From the NCBI RefSeq assembly GCF_026151205.1, contig NC_087076.1, forward strand, positions 14,619,675-14,683,674: DNA of 64,000 nt. Reading direction: 5' to 3'. Position numbers and translations under genes: made by a program. The stretch is from Bolinopsis microptera. Lineage: Eukaryota > Ctenophora > Tentaculata > Lobata > Bolinopsidae. The notes beneath the pieces were generated by a model. It made no database searches. It saw only the letters and a program-made list of their open reading frames with translations, and was not told where the DNA came from. The stretch's first letter is position 1. Each line of letters opens with the position of its first letter. This document shows, one piece after another, positions 11,268 through 24,800 of the stretch.

Positions 11268-12598
11268 ATGCTAGCCACATCAACCCCGGCTGTAAAGAAG
11301 AGAAAGAAGACTTCCTCACCTTTGTTGTCTAAACTCCCTAAAAAAAAGAAGAGGAAAAGTGTTGCCAAAACACCTGTGCCTGAACTAATAATATGTGCTG
11401 ACCAACTAAAATCAGATATTGTTAAGAAAGAAGAGGAAAAATATGAACCTGTATTTCAGCCTGCACTAAATATCAAAATTGAACCTATAATATTTGAAGA
11501 AATAGAAGTAAAACCGGATCAAATTAAAGTGAAAAAGAAGAAAAAGAAGAGAAAGTCCGAAATTAAAGTTGAGAAACAACTAATTACAGAAGAGAATTCA
11601 GAGTTGCATGCAAATGTTTTAAATAAAGAAGATACTCCAGAACCCGAAGTTCTGATAAAGCCTGAACCAGCAACTCCTGAGAAGCCCTCTCTTAAAATCG
11701 AACCAGCTGAATTCACATCACTTTTTAATTCTAATATCAAACAGGTAACTTATGAACACAATGTAAATTTTGATAATTTCTGAAATATTAAACGTTCTTT
11801 CCATATTTAATTAGTGGATGTAATGGTTACTGGTATTATAAATCTTATTTTTTCTACCCTGCTGTTACCCAATATTGTACTTTCTAACTTAATAAGCTTT
11901 GTTTAATTAACAGGAACTAGAAGAGGTGGATGATGCAGTAGATGAGCATGTATGCAAGAAGCTAAGATTCAACCTATCAGACTCATGTATTGTACAGTAC
12001 GACACTACCTTGCACTGCGCTATTCCTCCCTTTTTCATAAACAGTATCAAGTGAGTGCAACGCTGAACTTATTGATCGATTGATCCTACATTGCAGGCAT
12101 GTGTGGTTAAACTTCTGAATACTAATAAGACAGCCCTGATGTTTGAGGTTATTTTGTGAATATTCTATAGATCTTTAAATTGCTGCTCAGTATATATCTT
12201 ATCTAACACTTTATATTTTCAGAAACGGTATTAAATCCCAACTGAAAACCCTGCACCTCAAATACCTGGAATCTGAGCAAGGTGTTCTCCTAAGATACAC
12301 CAACATCAAATTCAAAGAACGAGCAGCAAGGATAGTTTCTATATCCCCAGAACTTCATTTTGATATCTCATGCACAGTGACAGTGTTCAGACCTAAAATG
12401 GGTGCCATATTGGAAGGAACTGTTGTGAAAATTGGGCCTGGCTATGTGAACTGCCTCGTGTTTGGGTATTTCACAGCTGTAGTTTATGATCGCTTTACGA
12501 ACCCTGTAGAAGTAGGTAGTGTGATTAGATTCAAGATTGCATTCTACCAAGTCACGGTACACAATGATTTTATTCTGAAAGGCAGTCCAGTTACTTGA
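11268..12598 (+). CDS. POLR1F: DNA-directed RNA polymerase I subunit RPA43
   Basis: Three coding exons, 11,268-11,744, 11,914-12,050 and 12,223-12,598, join in phase to give 329 residues. RPA43 forms the Pol I stalk with its partner subunit and contacts the initiation factor RRN3 in the nucleolus. Residues about 165-255 form the Rpb7-like N-terminal fold; an OB/S1-type domain starts near residue 260 (MGAILEGTVVKIG, then NCLVFGYF), the most recognisable family stretch. Residues 1-159 are a Lys/Glu-rich, disordered extension with nuclear-localisation-like KKRKK clusters and repeated IKIEP, IKPEP and LKIEP motifs, two of them fitting the SUMO consensus. In vertebrate orthologues the lysine-rich tail is C-terminal; here the protein ends soon after the OB domain. 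An acceptor-like TTATTAG lies 6 bases before the ATG. Confidence 0.88.
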
Positions 12599-13224
12599 TG
12601 TTTTCAGAGATTATGGGAATTCTTTCTAATTTATTACATTTTTGCATAGGGAGTGTTGCGTTGTTCAAGCTTTCGTACGTCACAACTCACAGCGTTTCTT
12701 AATTTATTACCTTGCGCTTCTTAAAGGTTCAATCACAGGAGCCAGAGCAGCGCCATTGATAAATGAATGGGCCGAGAATCAATTATGAGTCTCTTTTTAT
12801 CTTACTTTTGTTTGCTAATTTATTATATGACCTGGCATTCTTTTATTTTGAGGTGATAACTGATGATGATAGTTTTTATTAAAAACCCAAATATGAAGAT
12901 GAGTTCTAGATGTTCATTCGAGCTTTTGTTAAGCTTTTGTTTCACTTTCGACATCACAACGGCACTTAACAATGGACAGTAATGATATTCAGTCGAATGT
13001 TTTAGTGTATTGTCGATTTGATCACCACCTAAATGCTTTAGGGAAAGTCGAATCTCGGAATTTCTCGGAATCGAGAAAAAGATCTCCTTATAATACGACA
13101 TCATGTAAGTATACACAGTTGGACGTTTTTCTCCTATTTTTATAGTTCTCGCAGTGACAGTTCAATTTTTACAGTGTTTTAAATGAAACTGTAATTTTTA
13201 ATTTATTATTTTATTTCTTCTCAG
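12599..13224. promoter_or_regulatory. POLR1F-UBA1 spacer with candidate UBA1 5' leader intron
   Basis: The 626-bp gap between two plus-strand genes contains a strong donor (GTAAGTAT at 13,103) and a pyrimidine tract ending in CAG exactly at 13,224, directly before the UBA1 ATG. This gives a possible 122-bp intron in the 5' leader. The same acceptor could instead receive a spliced leader. No core promoter motif was recognised. Confidence 0.45.
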
Positions 13225-15752
13225 ATGTCTAGAGACACTTCGGAACTTGAACCAGTAACTAAGAAACGCAGAGTGGAACACTTTAACGACTCAAACAACG
13301 ACGACGTGAGTCTCTTATTTTCCTACTTTAACTCTGTTGCCTTCACTACCTTACTGGAAACTTGGAAAAAATTACTATTGAAATCTAATTGTAAATCTAA
13401 TTTTCATCATCACGCACGGCTTCAGTGTACATTTAGTGTTTAATTTATACACTTAATGTACAATAATACGAGCACGCTCCTTAACCACACCTCTCAATAA
13501 ACGTACACCTGATATCATGATCTCGTGATTAATGAAGACATGTTAAAAATGTCCAGACAATATCATGTGACATCACAGCTACACTGCACATAGCCTACAA
13601 TCTTGCTGACTCAAAATTACAATGACTTTTAAAGATTCTTTACTGCAAGGATATGACCTAGAGTCACGTTACTTAACTGGCAATTTAGTTCTTTTGCGTG
13701 ATTTCATGTCTGAGTCGAAAACACAAAACTCAGAATGTGTCACGTGGCATGTAGATACGCCGCAAAGCTTGCTAAAATGATGTTAATAATATATACTACG
13801 TGCACCATCCATGCTTGTAACATTGTACTATATCTGCATTCGTTGCTAGACAGTCTCGGCTATTTGTTTATTTGATACGGATTGGTTTGTGCTGTCGTCT
13901 GTTTTGTGCTAGATCACTAAGTATTCCTCCACGTCCAGTAAACATTTCAAGTTTATCCAATTCTAACTAAATTGGATAATAAGTCTTTTGATTTTGTTTT
14001 CCTACTCGTGATTTGAGGGGGTCATAATTACAGCCAGAGGGAACCTTTTTTCCTAAATTTTATAACCTTGTTAGGACACTCTCTCATATCATGGTTCAAA
14101 TCAGAAGTTGATAAATGTTAATTTAGCAGGGACAAGAGGATTTCGCGGCATGTACGAAATCGCGAAATTTCCCATTCTCCGCGACAAATTTTATGTATAG
14201 TTTAATGTATAGCCTGTTAAATTTCGCGGTACCGCGATTTTTGGCCAAAATAATCGCGAAATCCTTTTGTCCCTGTAATTTAGGTATTCAAATTTCTTAT
14301 AGGAATGTAGACTGCTTTGTCAAGTCCACACGTCTAACGTAAACATGAATTTCATGAGAAGTTATTAGAATGCAAATTATCTCAGCTAAATACAACTGCG
14401 TTACGTGTGTAAATAAAAGAAGATAAGATTGAAAGTTGGTCAAGTTTAGGTTTTCATTTTAATGTGTGATCATTCGGTTACGATCAAAGAAAATAAATGA
14501 TAAGTTGAAAATGGTTTCGAAGAAATTAACGTGTAATATTTTATCTAGAACCTGCCAGGATGTATACTACTGGCTGCTATACTCGCATAACATTTGTCTA
14601 CTTAACTGCTCAATAATAAAAGCTGGTAATTATCCCATATTTGGACATGTAATATACTCTGTTTCCAAGGCGCTCTGTGCTCACTGTGTGCATTGCTTTT
14701 GACATTCATTTTGTAAGAGCTGCGTTATTTCTTTTCATTTCAGCTCAACCACTTTCACAGACTAACTCAGTAATTAAATCTGATCCAACAAATTATGCAG
14801 CAAATCACAAACCTACCCACATTAAACCCCTCCTAATTACTCCTAATTACACATAATTGGCTTGATTTTCTGCATAATTACTGTCTGGCAGTCGTGTGAG
14901 TAGTGTGAGTGGTTGTGTGTGTCCTGATAGTCAGAGTAATTCTATTAATAGTGTGTGTTTGTTATTCTAACGTGTGTCGTTGTTGGATGTGTGACACTCA
15001 GTAACCCAGCACTACGCTTACTCGTCACTACTTCTGCTATTTTCTGTCACGTGACCAGTGTATCTATTCACATTGAACTCACTTAGCCTGTGCTGGTACC
15101 TCCTTTGTCATACATTTATCTTAATCTCTGTTGTTGAGCAGTATACCTCAATGTACTACAAGTAACACTGTACAACAGCAGTAGTGTAGTGTGCTGACTG
15201 CTGCTTCGTTTTGTGAACTTTTGTCTCTCTTTCTCTATTTTCTAACATACGTAATTACTCAGTTTCCTGGTTATGTGGACTTTTCCAGCAGTGTCTGCTG
15301 CTGTGTACATTTCATACACTCTGCACTGCTTTATAATACATACCCAGTACCCACCTACCTTTTATTCGTACATTTAAGTTTAAAACATGACCTGGTCTAG
15401 TGGTCTTGGTAGTCACGTTACTGGCACTTCTTAGTAATAGTGCAACATATTCTTAGTAATAGTTTTAATCTTATAATAATAATTACTATTTAATTCATTA
15501 CGCAACAATTCTCACGCACGTCCTAATTAGCTTTACGTTAATTAGCCGCGTAATCAAGCTTGCTGATTGAGCTCACGCTGATAAGTGATTAGAAGATGTC
15601 CGATAGAATATCCACCAGTAACAAGCCCGGTACTACTCCATGACGTCACCTCACTGTGGTAAATGCGGTGTCAAGTTACATCTGGACTCGTTAAATCTCC
15701 CAGAGTGTGTCCTGATTTTTGCGTACTCAGAATCTTGTTTCATAGCTCGCTG

Positions 15753-15820
<68 letters not shown>

Positions 15821-18800
15821 TATTAGGTCATCATTATGAGAACTTAACGCGGTATTCACGGACGGGAAATGAATACGGTGTCTTGTTTTAACATTTCCAT
15901 ACCCCGGACACAATTGAAGCTTTATATTATCTTTTAATTTGCGGCTGTGTATGTCAGATCTTATTATTGTCATATTTTTGCATTCCGTTGTACGTGACCG
16001 TTAGATGTGCTCCTTTGAAAACTTTTCTATCATTTTTACATACACTTGCTGTAACAGCGATTAAAATGACGTTATTTTATGTTAGATAACTAAGCGCATT
16101 ACTAATATATAACCCAGAAACCGAAAGAAAGCTGTAACCAAGTGCGCCTCGTGTAATTTGATATTGAGATTTCTCTCTCTCTCTCTCTCTCTGTCTTGCT
16201 CTAGTTTTACTCAGCTGCAATGTGACGTGTCCGTGTTACTTAGTAACGACACACTGACCTCAGTGCTATTACTTACTCCTTACATTCGGTTGTGGCTTGT
16301 TGTTGTGCGGTTCATTTGACAGTTATCGTTAATTTTACTACGCTACATTACCGGTAGATACCTACCTTTGTTGTATGTACTGCGTGATATTTGCACAGTG
16401 TGTTGGCTACTGCCGTGAATGACTAATGTTAATCTACATTACCGGTATTTTCTATTTCCACATATTTTCTACACTGTACATTTACATTTTATAAGTCTTT
16501 AGTGCAAATTGAAACCCGATTACTGGAAAGATTTGCTTTCCCGAAAGAGTGCTGGTGGTAGGGTATTTGGCCGCGTATGTAATTGTCAGTACTTAGTTGT
16601 ATAATATGTGTGCAGTCCTCTCTAGAGCCTTGTTTGCACCTGTTGCTCCGGTAACTCCTCCTCCCTCCCTCCCTCCCTCCCTCCCTCCCTCCCTCCCTCC
16701 CTCCCTCCCTCCCTCCCTCCCTCCCTCCCTCCCTCCCTCCCTCCCTCCCTCCCTCCCTCCCTCCCTCCCTCCCTCCCTCCCTCCCTCCCTCCCTCCGCAA
16801 TCGTTTCCATATTTTACAAACACGTTTAGTTTCAGTTCTTGAGTCTTGACTTGTGAATCTCACAGCAGCACTGCACTTGTACTGCTGCGGGATTATCATG
16901 GCATATCATTTAATCTGAGAATTTTTGCTTTTGTAAAATTTTAGTTTCGAAAAGAGACAAAAAACATAACAATTTTGATATAAAACTCCAAAACTTCTGC
17001 CCAGCAACAGCAAATTTTAATCACATAGAAAAATATAACTAACTTTAATCTTTATCACAAACTCTACAATAATCTAGAAACATGCTAAAAATTATCAAAA
17101 CCCTGCTTAAAAGTTGACAGTAAAAAAGCCAAACATCAGCGTCCACATAAAAACAGTGGGTCATCTAACCACAAATTATAAGCAAATATGTTCCTCCGTC
17201 TCACACACCGAGCTTCAAATTCTTCAATATATAAATTATTGTTTTTCTTAATGATGACGATAGAAATTTTGAAGGTACCAAACTAAAATAGATTTCATTT
17301 TTGTTACCACAGTGTTGTCCAGAATTGGGTATTTCACATTCGTCACATGATGACCGCCTCGTCCAGAACAGTAGTCCAAAATAACCAGCGAGTACCTAGA
17401 TATATGTTGCTTTTAATTTTCGTTGCTTCAGTATCCAGTTAAAACTTTAGGAGAATGTTTGAAACTAATAAAATGGTTGTTAAGAAATATTTCATACAGA
17501 CTACAGACTGATAAATTAATTAAGATTAAATTAATTAATTAAGATTAAATTAATTAATTAAGATTAAATTAATTAATTAAGATTAAATTAATTAATTAAG
17601 ATTAAATTAATTAATTAAGATTAAATTAATTAATTAAGATTAAATTAATTAATTAAGATTAAATTAAAATTAATTAAGATTAAATTAATTAATTAAGATT
17701 AAATTAATTAATTAAGATTAAATTAATTAATTAAGATTAAATTAATTAATTAAGATTAAATCACTCTGACAGTCTAAGGCAGTCTTACCAGTAAGCGAGA
17801 ATTGCTAGAACCTCAACAAGAAACCTACAAGTGAGAGACGTGATCCCGCTAGAGTTGTGACCGCTGCACAATTGTTCTCACTGCCATCTGCTTGGCCATC
17901 TACTCCAAATTCCTCTTTTCCTTCTTCTTCTCCTTCTGTTCTTCCTTCTTCTTCTTTTCCTTCTTCTTCATATCCTTTTCCTTCTTCTTCTTCTCCTTCT
18001 GTTCCTTCTTCTTCTTCTTCTTCTGTTCCTTCTTCTTCTTCTCCTTCTGTTCCTTCTTCTTCTTTTTCTTTTACTTCTTCATTTTCTTCTTTCTCTCCGT
18101 CTTCATATCCTTTTCCTTTTTCTTTTTCTTTTCCTTCCTCAAGAGTACAAATCTCCGCATCACTTTTTGAAGTAACGTTCGTACCCTCTTCACAACTTCC
18201 AGTGCCGTTAACGACTTTACAACACTCACTATTAAAAACGTGCTTCGTAACAGGAAAAATTCCATCTCCGTTTCCATATGGTCTGGCTTTTATATCCCCT
18301 CCAAACAAACTGTTAAAGGTTTGAAGGATTTGCTTGCTTACATGGATATTCCCTACTTCAGTATCAGAGTGATCGTATACAATCCATAGGATGTTAGGTT
18401 TGCACTGGTCGTCCTTGTCTGTCAGGGTCCCATAGTAAGTGTACAAAGTTTTGGTATCCGGGGGAAAGAAGACTGAGAGAGCCAATTCCTGGTAATAGTA
18501 GCGAGCGCTCAGCATGCCAGTCAAGTAATAACTCGCGGACTTAGTTGCGTTTGGTTCGTAAGTGCTTTCAGTTATGAAGTCTGACAGTTGGTAAAGTATT
18601 GAGAGGGCTACGTAATAATCTGGTGCGTTTTCATCCTCACGATCTAGATTCCGGCCATGCAGCTGCACCTCGACATAGTTCCCCTTACTGTTCATCAATC
18701 TGTGTTGCAAGGTTGGAGGATCGGAGGCTGTTATTTTCAGATACTCAAACTCTATTCCTTTTCCTGTTCCAACCATGAAGTATGACGGGAAAACTATTGT

Positions 18801-21800
18801 TACCTTTTTAGAGAAGGGTACTTCTGGAGTTTTAGTGGCCCCATCCGGAGTATATGGAAATATGGCTGTTGCTGAAGGGAGTGTAAGGAGGGCAGATTGG
18901 TTCTCTTTGTAATAACGGGTCCTATCTTGCTTCTTGATGTAGATGGGAGAGAGCTTTCCGCTACTAGGATCACAATCTGCTGACACATTTGATGCCAGCA
19001 GAGCAAGCGATATCGCCAGCATATCCTATCACTGCAGCTGGGCAGAAAAAGATTTAGGTGCCTTGTATAGGATTATTTTTAGAGCTTTTTTTTGTTATCA
19101 ATAACAGATACCGCCTCACCGCAGGCGTGCATGATCTATAGTAAGCAGAGTATATGTTGTTATATACCGTTTACGTGTGCCAGCTGTACATGCCCGTATA
19201 ATTTCAATTATTGAACCAAATATAGATAAAATGTAGCCTCTTAATAGGGCTACATTTTATCTTTATAATTTCGTTAAAGTAAGACACGGGGGTAAATGCA
19301 TTGTAAACTGATAAAAAGTAATAATTACATCTGGGTTCCTTAAAACAGTATACAGAAAAGAAAGGTATCTTTCCATTTAGTTAAAGTTCTACCATCGATT
19401 CGTCTGAAAAAAAACCATCGATTAATCCGAAAAGACGGAATAAAAATCTTATTCTAAAGCAAATATAAGTCGGTTTACAAACAAAAGCTGACTTGTCGAT
19501 ATGTCATCTTCTCTGTCCCTTTGACCAACAAGGTATTCGTCTCAGCTCCTCCTCAGACGCAACAATCGTAGGACTCCTATTCTGCTCTTCTTCTAACAAA
19601 CTTGCTCAGCTCCTCCTCTCCCTTTTCCACCACTTCTTCCTGAGAACCGGATCTGCTGTGGCCCAGTTGTTTTGCAAACCATTCAGCAGGGATACCCTGA
19701 GCGTCACACAACTCCGGCGTCATGTAGAGTAGAACACTCAGTAGGAGAAGTAACTTTCCTGCTCGACAAGTCATATCCTATTTGTGAGAAATATGTTAAA
19801 TTTGCTGATTTTTAGTTATCATGAAATTCAAGTTAACAGATTTTTGAAATTTCTAAAAATCAACATTTTTGAAGATAGGACTGTACTATCTGTACTGTCT
19901 GTCTATATTCATTCTACCTTGATATTTTATGCATTTTAGTTTTAGAGTAAGACACTGCCATGAAATAATATGAGTTTACAAAAGCGAATTTTAGTAGGTT
20001 TTTAATAATGTGTTGTCTTCTTGGTTCCTTTCATCGGTCCCAAGCTTCTTCTCAGTCTCAAGCTACGTCTTAGGTCTTCGGACTCCCTTTAAACACTCAG
20101 GGCCATTAATCAGCTCCCCACTTGCAGGGCCTCTAATCAGCTCGCCGTCTAACAAATTTGCTCAGCTCCTTGTCTCCCATCTCCACAACTTCCTCCTGAG
20201 AAGCAGATCCGCCCATGTGCTTGGCAAACCAGTCAGCAGCAAATTGTCCCTGCGCTTCACATAGTTCCGGGGTCATGTAGAGTAGAACACTCAGGAGGAG
20301 TAGTAGTTTTCCTGCTCGACAAGTCATATCCTTTCTGAGTGAAATTTGTTAAATGGGTGCACTCGATTTTTAATTGTCATCATGGAACTAAGCTACCATA
20401 GAGAAAAGAGCTTCAAATTTTGAGAATTTTGTATTTCAAAAAAATCTAAAATCCTTGAGGATAGGGCAGAGGGCTATATTCTACGGACACAGATATGAAC
20501 ACATTGTCAATATTAGTTAATATTTATTTATGTCATTCAAAAGTGAATTTAAGTCGGGGGCAATAATTTGCTGTCTTCACTCTTCTCTAGCTCTGTTCCT
20601 TTTATCGGTCCCCCTGAAAGGGCCTCTAATCAGCTCCCCACTTGCAGGGCCTCTATTCACCTCGCCGTCTAACAAATTCACTCAGCTCCTCGTCTTCTAT
20701 CTCCACAACTTCCTCCTGAGAAGCAGATCCGCCCATGTGCTTGGCAAACCAGTCAGCATCAAGAACTCCCTGCGCTTCACATAGTTCCGGGGTCATGTAG
20801 AGTAGAACACTCAGGAGGAGTAGTAGTTTTCCTGCTCGACAAGTCATATCCTTTCTGAGTGAAATACGTTAAATGGGTGAAATTGATTCTTAATTATATC
20901 AAGGGATTAACATCTGAGTGATCAGCTTCAATTTCTGGGTATTGTTGTAATTCAATGCTTGTAGGGACTCAATGGCAACTGGCAAACGTTCTTAAGAAAA
21001 ACTGGCCTGAGAGTCGAGAGATAGCCATACTGATAAAACAGCAAAAACAGACGTATCTGATCGTGTACTAACTTGGCCCAATCTTAGCCAATTTATATCT
21101 ATGTCCACGTGACGCGTTACGAGAGGTGACTCAAACGCTCACTTCTGTAAAATCTCAATTCTGGTGGTGGTGGTGTCCGCTTTAAATACCGAACTTTGGC
21201 ATTTAAGACCAGATTTGGCAACAATGGAACTAAATACCATAATACGATATTTACTCTCCTTTTTGTTTTGCTATTTAACGGAGACTGCCAAATTGTAAAG
21301 CTTTCGAACTTATATCTGTGCCCATGTAAATGACTAATCTTAAAACACTCGAATCTTTGCGCATTTAAAAGGCTATGAAAAGGCAACTATTTACAGTAAT
21401 TATACCAAATTTTTGCGAAGCGGGACCATTTTGGTCGAACAATTGCCTCTGTGTTATTAACAAAGATTTCGAACTTTATTGTCGTCATGGATTCCCATAA
21501 AAGGTCAATTTATAGTTCCTCTTAATGCGTTCAAATAATCTGGACTGTCTTTTCGATGAATTACATTTATACTGGTAATCTTTTTTCGCTCTTATGAGTA
21601 AGTGGGTCAATCATTAATTTAGAATTGTAGTTGACGAAGTGAGAGTCTCCACTCAGTGTGTTAAAACATAATTCTTTGTCGACGTTTCGGCTACATGCCT
21701 TAGTCATAGACAGGACGTATTGATAACTTACATAGCTCAATAAATGTAATAGATTTGTAGTGACATTGTAATTAGTTTAAAAACACAACACTACAAATCT

Positions 21801-24800
21801 ATTACATTTATTGAGCTATGTAAGTTATCAATACGTCCTGTCTATGACAAAGGCATGTAGCCGAAACGTCGACAAAGAATTATGTTTTAACACACTGAGT
21901 GGAGACTCTCACTTCGTCAACTACAATTCAAAATAGAATTACATTCATGTCATATTTCGTGAAATACGCTCAGATATACAGGGTGATTCAAAAATAATGT
22001 TTGAATTTTTATGATAAATATTTTTATGAAGGAGAACATTTTTAAATATGAGTTGCTATCAATTCATATAAACGTAATGACTAATGAGTTTCATTCTGAC
22101 TTCTCATTTTATACTGATTCATTATTTGGTTGATTTATCACAAACTTCCAAAAAGTTTGAAAATCTTGGACCTGATTTTTTGACGATTTTTAGAATCACC
22201 CTGTATATCCCCTAAAATTACTGTTGTGGACCGGGGTTCATGACGTTAAAATATAACGGGAATTTTAACTTTTTTCATTCTTGCTGAACATTAAATATTC
22301 AATCGACCGTACAGACCTACCCACGTCCCACAGCGCTGAGATTTGAATTAAGTTTTAAACAATTATTCATTAATAATAAATCAGTCATCTGAAACGGCTT
22401 GAGCGCTGGTATCAATAGTCAAAAAGGTCTGACAGTAGAGATAACATCACAAAACTAGTGGAGCACTCAAGGAAAATAAGCACAGGACACAAACATGCCT
22501 GTTTTCTAGCTATTTATAAGTTTTAAGTTGTGTCGATATTGCTTACTTATTTACTTAGCTGACGCTGATTGTATCAACTCTGTAGAAACGCTCTAAAACT
22601 TCTTAGGTTATTTTAAGAAAATACGATAAACTCTTCGCTATCTAATGCCTAATGGATTTTAATGTCACCACTTATCGCAGATGAGGCTCCTTTTATGCAT
22701 CGATCAAGGGTATTACGGCGTGAGAAACGTTTTCAAGGGGGCTACCAACATGAAAGGGGGCAAATCAGAACCACTCACAATGTCATTAAAGTTGTAGGAC
22801 GACACAAAATCGTATTTCTCATCTAACGTGCCTTTATTTATCATGATACCACTTTCATTTATTGAATGCTCGACTAAAAATGTGGGGAGAAAACTTTCAG
22901 AAAAACTAGAAATTACTTAATCTGAACCAAGCTTGATGATCGGTTTGGATCTTTCACATATTGCGTAAGCGGAATTTCGGTCATTGTAGACATCTCAGCT
23001 TCCCCTCTGTCAGCCACTTTACGTAGAAATTACAGTAACTTTTCTTAATCCCTCTTTCCTAGGTGACGATCACTTATTGATAATGGAAATAATGAGCAAT
23101 TCAGTTATTCTTATCATTAATTGTTTTTCAATTTTATAGGTAGAGATGCAGCAAAGTAATGGTAATGGTTCAACTACTGCGACAAATGGTGACATCGACG
23201 AAAGTCTCTACTCGAGGCAGCTGTAAGTAATAACTTGACTTCTAGTAAGGGCCGGGGGGACGGGGGTGGTTCCAAAGGTGAAAATTGGGACCCACCCCCC
23301 TATAGTGAGATCTTTTGGACCTTTTCGTACTATCCTCAATATGGGATTTAAGGGGTATACACAAAAACAGGGGTTTGACCATCTCACCATCTAGCGCACC
23401 GATTCCAACATAAAAAAATTAATTTCGAGAACGATCATTTCTGTAATCGACCATTTCCTGGTCAAAGTGCATTTTTCGGAAAAACACGATTTGTTTCATG
23501 GAGAGGCTATAAGTTAATCATTTCTTGTGGTGTCGAGTTGACATTTTGCTTGAAGTTTATTCATATCTAGTTCAAGGTGTGTGTAAAATCTTGATATCGT
23601 ATCTGAAAAGTCAGTCAGGGAACATCGGATTGTTTTGATGCTTGACATGAAATTGTTCTCTGAATCCTGGCGCATTTTTGATGCCCTCAAAAATGTGTTT
23701 ATTCAACTGGAAAGTTGATCTTTTGCACCTCAAAGCCAAACAACAACTTTAGGCACATTTTTCGTTTATCATAATTACAGATTTTTCTAAAATGTCTATA
23801 GGAATGTGCTAGAGACTTTTAGATGGGTGCAAAATAACCGTAACTAGCACATTTATATATGAGTTATAAACAACAAAACACCCTAAAATGCTTCCTTTTA
23901 AAGTTATATAATCAAGAGGCTTGCATATGAACATATTGCCATGGGTGTAGAGTTGAGCCTGTACGGAACCTAGTAGTTTCAGTTCCTTGTTTAACTTATG
24001 GTAAAAAAAGTAATTTTTTATCTGCAAAGCCAAAACATCACAAATTTATAAAAACGCAGCCTTTTCAGATACGATATCAAGATTTTACACACACCTTGAA
24101 CTAGATATGAATAAACTTCGAGCAAAATGTCAACTCGACAACACAAGAAATGGTTAACTTATAGCCTCTCCATGAAACAAATCGTGTTTTTCCGATAAAT
24201 GCACTTTGACCAGGAAATGGTCGATTACAGAAATGAGTGTTCTCGAAATCAAATTTTTTGGGTTGGAATCGGTGCGCTAGATGGTCAGTGAACTTCCTGT
24301 GAGGTCATTTGGGTTGGCCAATTTTGGTGTATACCCCTTAATATACCGGCGGGGTTATTTTAGTATTTAGTGCCGGTCATTAAGTATGATTTTGTATTAA
24401 AAGTTGAAATATCCTGCAACCTTGGAAGCAGATAATATGAACAACTTTACCTTATCTCATCTCCTTTGATACCTTTGATCCATAATTACTGTTCTTCTCT
24501 TTTCTAAAAACAAAGCTTTTCCGCCTGTTTTATCTTTACAAGTCACGTGATTCAAATATGTGTATCTTTACAAGTCATGTGTTTAAGGTACGTGTTGGGA
24601 CATGAAGCCATGAGGAAGATGGCAGAAAGCAGCATACTAGTATGTGGGCTCGGGGGTCTGGGTGTGGAGATAGCAAAAGATATCATCTTGAGTGGAGTGA
24701 AAGCTGTTACTCTCCAGGACACTAAGCTTACCTCATATGAGGACCTCTCATCTCAGGTACTCTTTCTTTTAAAATATCATCGGGAATATTGTTTGTTGTG

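Noticed and set aside
16489-16899. Overlapping frames on both strands made of GREG or PSLP repeats
   Set aside because: They are translations of the pure CTCC tetranucleotide satellite; a 4-bp repeat opens several frames at once. No gene evidence.
17857-18324. Plus-strand Ser/Pro- and Phe-rich frames
   Set aside because: They are antisense shadows of the Glu-rich repeats of the minus-strand carbonic-anhydrase-like gene.
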